A DNA stretch of 64,000 bases from the NCBI RefSeq assembly GCF_003990725.2, contig NZ_CP030064.1, forward strand, positions 1,302,001 through 1,366,000, given 5' to 3'. The stretch is from Halorubrum sp. PV6 (GTDB lineage: Archaea; Halobacteriota; Halobacteria; Halobacteriales; Haloferacaceae). Every line of letters starts with the position of its first letter. The stretch's first letter is position 1. Below, piece after piece: positions 59,806 through 64,000 of this stretch. Made by a program: the position numbers and the translations under genes. The notes under the pieces are model-generated. The model ran no database searches and was not told the origin of the DNA. It worked only from the letters and a program-made list of their open reading frames with translations.

Positions 59806-60984
59806 ATGAGCGACCGGACTGAGGTTCGCACGGAGCGTGAAGACGATGTCATCCGGACGTTCCTCACCGAGCACTTCCCACCGGGATACGAAGGCGACGG
59901 CTCGACGCTGGCGGACTACACCGACGCTGACGCCGAGATCTCCGTAGACGAGCAAGCGGAAATAGAGGATCTCCTCGAAGAGGCTGGCCGGCACTTCGAG
60001 AGCTCGAAGGGGACGCTCGGACTTGCGATCGACTTCGTGATTCTCGCCGAAGAGCTGTCCGACACGGATGAGTGGCTGGACGGGTACGACTCGTCCATCG
60101 GGAGGAGCGATATCCTCGATCGCTACGAGAGCACCGCGAAGTCCTCTCTGACCCTCAAGCGGGGAGATACAAAAGAGGGAATCCGGTCGTATCACAACGA
60201 CCTGATCGACCTGTTTCGCGAGGATCTCGGCCGAACCAACTTCCCGAGTTCTCCGGGCCACCACACGGGAGAGTGGGAACGATACGATCATATGCTCGAG
60301 CGAGCGTTCCGCCTCTCTCGCCGAGGGCGATTCGTCGCCGCCCAATGTCTGTTCGATCTGGGATTAGAGCGCCTCGAATCGAAGGAGTACGAGCAGCGAC
60401 AGCCGCCCTTCCCAAACCCGTTCCACCGCGTGCTGACCGAGTACGATCGTAGCGCTCCCGAAGAACAGGGCGGATCCGCGTATCAAGCCCTCTGCTACGG
60501 ATACGTGAAAGCGGAGTGGCCGCATCTGTCGCTCCGCGCGAGCAAGGTCCGTACAGGATCGTCTCGACAGAATCGATACGGCGATATAGACGGGTTCTAC
60601 GGTCCGGACTTGATGATTTCCGTCGAAGTCAAGGATAGAGATATCGACGGTTCGAACGTCGACTCCGAACTCGGCACGATGATGCAAGTGGCTCGAAACA
60701 CGACGGCGATCGCGATCGCAATCTGCCGTCGAATCACTGACGACGCTCGCGCGACCCTCGAAGATGCCGGTGTTCAGGTTCTCTCTGATGAGGATCTTGA
60801 ATCACAACTCCAGATATGGGACTATCATAAGCAAAACCGGGCGTTACACGGAATGGTCCACTTCTTCGCCAACATCGAAGAGAATCCGGCAGGAGTACAA
60901 CGGCTGCTGAGATTCGTGGAATCGATCGATCCGGAGAACACCGCTTTGGCCCATCTCTACGAAGATTCTGACGATCAATCTTAA
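59806..60984 (+). CDS. Probable type II restriction endonuclease (PD-(D/E)XK fold)
   Basis: A 392-residue protein. Residues 255-280 show the nuclease core: RYGDIDGFYGPDLMISVEVK has Asp260/Asp262, then 12-14 residues, then Glu274-Val-Lys276, the D...ExK signature that binds Mg2+. The N-terminal 200 residues are helical (SVDEQAEIEDLLEEAGRHFE; YDHMLERAFRLSRRGRFVAA) and probably dimerise or read DNA. Its place directly after a cytosine methyltransferase gene makes it the restriction partner. ATG 59806 (MSDRTEVRTERE) is preferred over a 23-codon longer reading; a run of A+T lies before it. Cleavage site unknown. Confidence 0.82.
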   Translation: MSDRTEVRTEREDDVIRTFLTEHFPPGYEGDGSTLADYTDADAEISVDEQAEIEDLLEEAGRHFESSKGTLGLAIDFVILAEELSDTDEWLDGYDSSIGRSDILDRYESTAKSSLTLKRGDTKEGIRSYHNDLIDLFREDLGRTNFPSSPGHHTGEWERYDHMLERAFRLSRRGRFVAAQCLFDLGLERLESKEYEQRQPPFPNPFHRVLTEYDRSAPEEQGGSAYQALCYGYVKAEWPHLSLRASKVRTGSSRQNRYGDIDGFYGPDLMISVEVKDRDIDGSNVDSELGTMMQVARNTTAIAIAICRRITDDARATLEDAGVQVLSDEDLESQLQIWDYHKQNRALHGMVHFFANIEENPAGVQRLLRFVESIDPENTALAHLYEDSDDQS

Positions 60985-61065
60985 ACTAGCAATGTCTCCT
61001 CGTACCGTACACCACTAATTTATTCAGATAGAAGAACAGTACTATTTTCATCAACTTGAGGCCGT

Positions 61066-61737
61066 ATGACAAGCGAATCACCTACACAGATACTTGATGG
61101 TATTCACCAGAGTATTCTGAGGAAACACGAGTTAGGAGATCAGCGAATCAAAGCATGGTACTGTGACGAGTATGAACCTCCGGAAGAACTCCAAGATATT
61201 GAGACACCCCCTCATCAAAGGTTGTTTGAGCGGAGTGCCAAATTAGCCGACTTTGCAGCGAGTAATTTGGCTAGAGAAGAGGTGAGATTTGGTGATCCAG
61301 ATCCAATCGTTGAACTGATCGCCTATGGTGTGGCTGTCGAGATATTATTGAGTGGAGTCCATCTCAAAGTGGATTCGGAAAAATTTGTCAAAATATTGGA
61401 GAAGAATAAAAAGACACCATCATACTGTGACTGTAAACAGATACTAATCGCTGATATCACCTCAAAAATGCCCTCTGAGCAACTAGGTATCCTGATTAAG
61501 ACTCTTGAGATAATTCGTGATCAACGGAACAATGAAGCCCATCTTGGATATCACACCTATCAGCATTCACATCTTGATGGATTAGTTCTGGAGCTAATCT
61601 ACATACTGCTGAAAATCTACTCTGAATCCGATATACCAGAATTGGAATCTCTTGAGTCACATATCAAAGAAGCGCGATCGAATATCACCAATCCAAGAAT
61701 GGTCACTTTTGATTTAGACGCGATCTTCGAAGAGTGA
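61066..61737 (+). CDS. HEPN-like helical protein
   Basis: A 223-residue, mainly helical and A+T-rich gene product. Residues 55-115 (LFERSAKLADFAASNLAREE; LIAYGVAVEILLSGVHLKVD) and 135-190 are long amphipathic helices. The segment IIRDQRNNEAHLGYHTY contains R154-x4-H159, the Rx4-6H motif of HEPN-fold RNases, placed at the start of a helix that follows a loop as in that family. HEPN proteins are toxins or effectors in many defence modules. No antitoxin-type partner is adjacent. A CTATTTTC box lies about 20 bases before the ATG. Family assignment is inference. Confidence 0.65.
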   Translation: MTSESPTQILDGIHQSILRKHELGDQRIKAWYCDEYEPPEELQDIETPPHQRLFERSAKLADFAASNLAREEVRFGDPDPIVELIAYGVAVEILLSGVHLKVDSEKFVKILEKNKKTPSYCDCKQILIADITSKMPSEQLGILIKTLEIIRDQRNNEAHLGYHTYQHSHLDGLVLELIYILLKIYSESDIPELESLESHIKEARSNITNPRMVTFDLDAIFEE

Positions 61738-61885
61738 GCCAACGTGCTGTGAAATCTAGAACAATGATAGTGCTACTGCCGACTTCTAGAACAAGTCGTC
61801 AACGAACCCCCCAAACCACCCCTGATCACGCCTGAGACCGCGTCGGTTCTGCCGTACTAAGTGCTACCTTCTTTTGGAAGTTCAT

Positions 61886-62491
61886 ATGCGATTAGAGGCA
61901 ACCGGGAAACCGGACCAGTACAAGTGTTGGCTCACGGACGACGACCTCGAGGCGCTCCGTCGTGCCGCCGGGAGTCACCGCGACGACCTCGTGATACAGC
62001 TCGGCGGGTTCGTCGGGCTACGCGCGTTCGAGATCCCGCAGGTTACTCCCAAGCACGTGAAGCGGACTCCCGACGGCGACCACTTCCGACTCCGCGTGCC
62101 AGAGGGGAAGGACACGACCGGGAGCGGCGGGAAGCCTCGCGACGCCTACCTCCCGCAAGAGGTCGAGGGCGACATCCACCGGTACGTCCGCTCGGAGGAT
62201 GTCGGCCGCCACGAGCCGATCGTGGATCTCTCCGAAAGCGGTGTCCGGGCCGTGGTCAAACGCACGGCTGAGCGTGCGGCTGACGCGACCGGTGACGAGG
62301 ACTTCCGCCACGTGTCGAGCCACGATCTCCGGCGCCGTTTCGCACAGCGGCTTCTCGTAGACCGTCACATGAACCCGCGCGTCGTCATGACCGTCGGCGG
62401 GTGGGACTCGTTTCAGGCGATCGAGCCATACCTGAACGCGCCGACGCCTGAGGTCGTCAATGAAGCATTTGAGGAGGCTGGCTTTGAGTAA
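61886..62491 (+). CDS. Short tyrosine recombinase/integrase (right end)
   Basis: A 201-residue recombinase lacking the usual N-terminal SAM-like domain. It starts MRLEATGKPDQYKCWLTDDD and has Arg I in GGFVGLRAFEIPQV, the HxxR box in VSSHDLRRRFAQRLLVDRHM, the Trp in GGWDSFQAIEPYL and the nucleophile Tyr in the same block. This short type is common on haloarchaeal viruses and plasmids. It may belong to the element that begins at 34.5 kb or to a second element that begins to the right. The ATG 61886 is preferred over a TTG four codons earlier. Confidence 0.88.
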   Translation: MRLEATGKPDQYKCWLTDDDLEALRRAAGSHRDDLVIQLGGFVGLRAFEIPQVTPKHVKRTPDGDHFRLRVPEGKDTTGSGGKPRDAYLPQEVEGDIHRYVRSEDVGRHEPIVDLSESGVRAVVKRTAERAADATGDEDFRHVSSHDLRRRFAQRLLVDRHMNPRVVMTVGGWDSFQAIEPYLNAPTPEVVNEAFEEAGFE

Positions 62492-62649
62492 ACACAGAAT
62501 TACCATGGGCCGGTTAGAGCCAATCCAAGAACGGCCAGAGTGCTGAATCCCTCTGCCAGAGATAGGTTTCAGCGTCCTTCGGAGTACAACGCGCGTATAC
62601 AGTGGCAAATGCGGTGATCTAGAAAAAACCAATTGAACCCTTGCTGGTA
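62492..62649. other. Non-coding gap after right integrase
   Basis: No gene is supported. It contains ACGGCCAGAG (62531-62540), also present next to the inverted repeat at 34418-34427. If the element is bounded by both integrases the right attachment site would lie about here. No tRNA gene is found. Confidence 0.4.
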
Positions 62650-63213
62650 CTATGGTCTGAACGTACTCTCGGAGATAACCGTTTTTGAAGGGGTGTGTAC
62701 AATTACAACTTCAAGTTTGTCAGCTTCCGGCCCTGTATTATTTGGTGGACTACGGAAGTCTGCTGCCCCTACTGGTATTCGAAATTTGATATTACTTCCA
62801 GTAGTCCAGGTGGTACTGTCATCAAATAGAACTCCATCAGTGACACCGTATCCAGAAGCTAACTTGTCGTTACCCTCGTAGGAGTCAGCGTCAAAGCTTA
62901 AAGAGCTGGGTGGGAGATTCACCAACCGAACTTGTGTGTCATCCATATTGTCGCCACTAGCACGAACGATTATCTCTAATTTAGAAAGGGCAATATCCTC
63001 TCCAGCGATGTGTGTGATCGACACAACTTGCTGGTCAAGCTCGCCGCCAGCTTCGAATACACCGGTTGTATCTCCAACATTTGGGGCAGGGTCATTAACA
63101 CTCTCTGCAACATCAAAGAAAAGCACCGAAGCCGTTGCAGCTAGTACAACCACAATTGCGACCATAAGAATGGTCGAAATAACAGGAGTAACCGCACGAT
63201 CCTGTTTACACAT
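62650..63213 (-). CDS. Type IV pilin-like protein (class III signal peptide)
   Basis: A 187-residue secreted protein. The N-terminus MCKQDRAVTPVISTILMVAI then VVVLAATASVLFFDV is the archaeal pilin signature: charged leader, cleavage by prepilin peptidase after DR, then a hydrophobic helix that packs the filament core. The rest is a beta-rich acidic domain (VVSITHIAGEDIALSKLEII; GSNIKFRIPVGAADFRSPP). Pilins mediate adhesion, biofilm and sometimes virus attachment. A CTATTTTAG box about 25 bases before the ATG (63238-63247) suits a leaderless transcript. It is convergent with the integrase. Confidence 0.9.
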   Translation of the reverse strand: MCKQDRAVTPVISTILMVAIVVVLAATASVLFFDVAESVNDPAPNVGDTTGVFEAGGELDQQVVSITHIAGEDIALSKLEIIVRASGDNMDDTQVRLVNLPPSSLSFDADSYEGNDKLASGYGVTDGVLFDDSTTWTTGSNIKFRIPVGAADFRSPPNNTGPEADKLEVVIVHTPSKTVISESTFRP

Positions 63214-63330
63214 TATCTATATTACATCCTGCTGGCTAAAATAGCCTTGGAACTCACTATTGAGCGAACCCTCCACATATCGCACGCTGGCCTTATCACA
63301 TCTTGTGTATTTCGCCAGAAGCGCGACAGC

Positions 63331-63519
63331 CTATCGGTCGCTGCGCTTCGCCGGCCGTCGAATCTCTGCTGTCTCTGATCCCTCCTCTGCATAGAATGCA
63401 ATCTGATCCCCCTGCTCGATCTCCCACTCCTCGGCGAGCGGTCGCGGGATAGTCACGGTGACGCTACCGTCTCCTTCCTGTGCGGTGCGACAGTCGGCAA
63501 ACCGGTTCTGAATGCCCAT
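63331..63519 (-). CDS. AbrB/SpoVT-type small regulator
   Basis: A 62-residue protein. VTVTIPRPLAEEWEIEQGDQ then IAFYAEEGSETAEIRRPAKR is the AbrB-like swapped-hairpin DNA-binding fold. Such proteins are chromatin-type regulators or antitoxins. The ATG at 63519 is about 23-30 bases after TTTATATC (minus strand, 63541-63548), an excellent TATA box for a leaderless transcript. It is divergent from the operon at 63671, so it could control it. Confidence 0.85.
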   Translation of the reverse strand: MGIQNRFADCRTAQEGDGSVTVTIPRPLAEEWEIEQGDQIAFYAEEGSETAEIRRPAKRSDR

Positions 63520-63540
63520 ACGTACTCACCCGTCGGTCGG

Positions 63541-63549
63541 GATATAAAT
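63541..63549 (-). promoter_or_regulatory. TATA box of the small AbrB gene
   Basis: GATATAAAT on the plus strand (ATTTATATC on the coding strand), about 22-30 bases before the ATG at 63519. Confidence 0.7.
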
Positions 63550-63670
63550 CGGCAGAACCCACCAGAATCCCTTAGATAGACCCCCAAAACCTCCCAATTT
63601 TCTGTGATTTAGACGACGGCGCCGCGACATCCAGGTGTCGAGCCGTCGGATCGGTTCGGCTGTCGAAAGT

Positions 63671-63760
63671 ATGAACGACGACGACACTGGCTCGCAGAAA
63701 GAGCCCGACAGCGAGGCGGAGCGGTGGATAGATTGGCGGAACCACGGGGCCGACGAGTGA
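63671..63760 (+). CDS. Very small acidic protein, first gene of edge operon
   Basis: ATG 63671 opens 29 codons (MNDDDTGSQKEPDSEAERWI, ending DWRNHGADE). The stop overlaps the next gene's GTG (GTGA). Such short acidic frames at operon heads are common in haloarchaeal viruses and plasmids. Size is below normal ORF limits; support comes from the start codon, acidic composition and exact overlap. Confidence 0.5.
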   Translation: MNDDDTGSQKEPDSEAERWIDWRNHGADE

Positions 63761-63942
63761 GTCGTATCTCGGAAGGGATCGCAGTCTCGGAAGCGTTCGC
63801 AGCGTACCTCAAGAAATTCCGCAGGCGCTACCCGCTCGACAAAGAACTGGCTGAAAAGTACGGCGTGCCCGCCGGAAACGGGCATTTTCGAAATCCAATG
63901 ACACAGATTCGCAGTAGCGGTGGCTACGGAGGTAGCGCATGA
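63757..63942 (+). CDS. Small protein, second gene of edge operon
   Basis: A 61-residue protein from GTG 63757, reading VSRISEGIAVSEAFAAYLKK then FRRRYPLDKELAEKYGVPAG. A single basic amphipathic helix followed by a short loop; no family recognised. The start overlaps the stop of the first small gene and its own stop overlaps the ATG of the next (ATGA, 63939-63942), so the three frames form a coupled operon. A longer reading from 63724 is less likely. Confidence 0.55.
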   Translation: MSRISEGIAVSEAFAAYLKKFRRRYPLDKELAEKYGVPAGNGHFRNPMTQIRSSGGYGGSA

Positions 63943-64000
63943 ACATCAAAAAGGCGGGACTCGCGGCGCTACTGGCGCTCGCGGTGTTGACATCCATGGC
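63939..64000 (+). CDS. Start of a secreted or membrane protein (cut by window edge)
   Basis: ATG 63939 opens 20 codons before the window ends: MNIKKAGLAALLALAVLTSM. Lys-rich start and a hydrophobic run form a signal peptide or membrane anchor. The gene continues outside. Overlapping tiny genes ending in a signal-bearing protein recall virion operons of haloarchaeal pleomorphic viruses, but the visible part cannot show this. Confidence 0.6.
   Translation, partial: MNIKKAGLAALLALAVLTSM

Noticed and set aside
34342-62670. Second shared 10-base word ACTCTCGGAG near both ends
   Set aside because: The right copy lies inside the pilin coding region and the left copy is part of a small palindrome; probably chance.
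1-64000. CRISPR arrays
   Set aside because: No regularly spaced direct repeats with unique spacers were seen.

Overview
The window is haloarchaeal chromosome, most likely from Halorubrum or a close relative (an inference from style, not a search). Proteins are very acidic and the left half is very GC-rich. The information genes are archaeal: TFB, an Orc1/Cdc6 ATPase and a type IV pilin with an archaeal class III signal. Many genes have a TATA-like box 25 to 30 bases before the ATG, which fits leaderless transcripts. I found no tRNA, rRNA or CRISPR array.

Bases 1 to about 34,300 are ordinary core genome: an acyl-CoA dehydrogenase fragment, an aminotransferase with its Lrp-type regulator, aldo/keto reductase, purA, a large acidic coiled-coil protein, Nudix hydrolase, tfb, an M24 peptidase, an MFS carrier, a CDP-alcohol phosphotransferase next to an adenylate-kinase-like NTPase and hisC, hflX, a fumarylacetoacetase-family protein, two sensor kinases, small hydrolases and redox proteins, a cysteine-synthase-type enzyme, and several membrane proteins.

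From about 34,500 to 62,500 the content is accessory and much of it is visibly richer in A+T. Tyrosine recombinases stand at both ends (34508-35539 and 61886-62491). The left module is integrase, small gene, J-domain protein, PadR regulator and a divergent winged-helix repressor with inverted-repeat operators. Next is an unknown four-gene operon with one membrane protein (37806-40940). A graveyard follows (41-45.3 kb): a truncated Dam fragment, a truncated rhomboid, a TnpB-only insertion element that splits a small gene, and a frameshifted copy of a neighbouring gene.

The centrepiece is 45565-55579. Two paralogous three-gene cassettes each encode a GHKL-type ATPase, a 340-360 residue protein of unknown fold and a 230-265 residue protein resembling the DUF6339 family. 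Between them lie two convergently placed cytosine-methyltransferase-type genes. I propose this as a duplicated GHKL/methyltransferase defence system, related in logic to the MORC/MutL-like ATPases known beside restriction-modification genes.

To its right are a Dam-type adenine methyltransferase, an AbrB-type regulator, an Orc1/Cdc6 paralog, a type II restriction-modification pair, a HEPN-like protein and the second integrase. Three leftward transcripts of the element (the PadR unit, the hyp-Dam unit and orc) share one promoter design: a GTTCCG-N-ACG-GTTCCG element, 13 bases, a TATA-like hexamer, then the ATG 24-25 bases on. This suggests one regulator joins both arms. The last 1.5 kb holds a pilin, another AbrB protein and the beginning of an overlapping small-gene operon that leaves the window.
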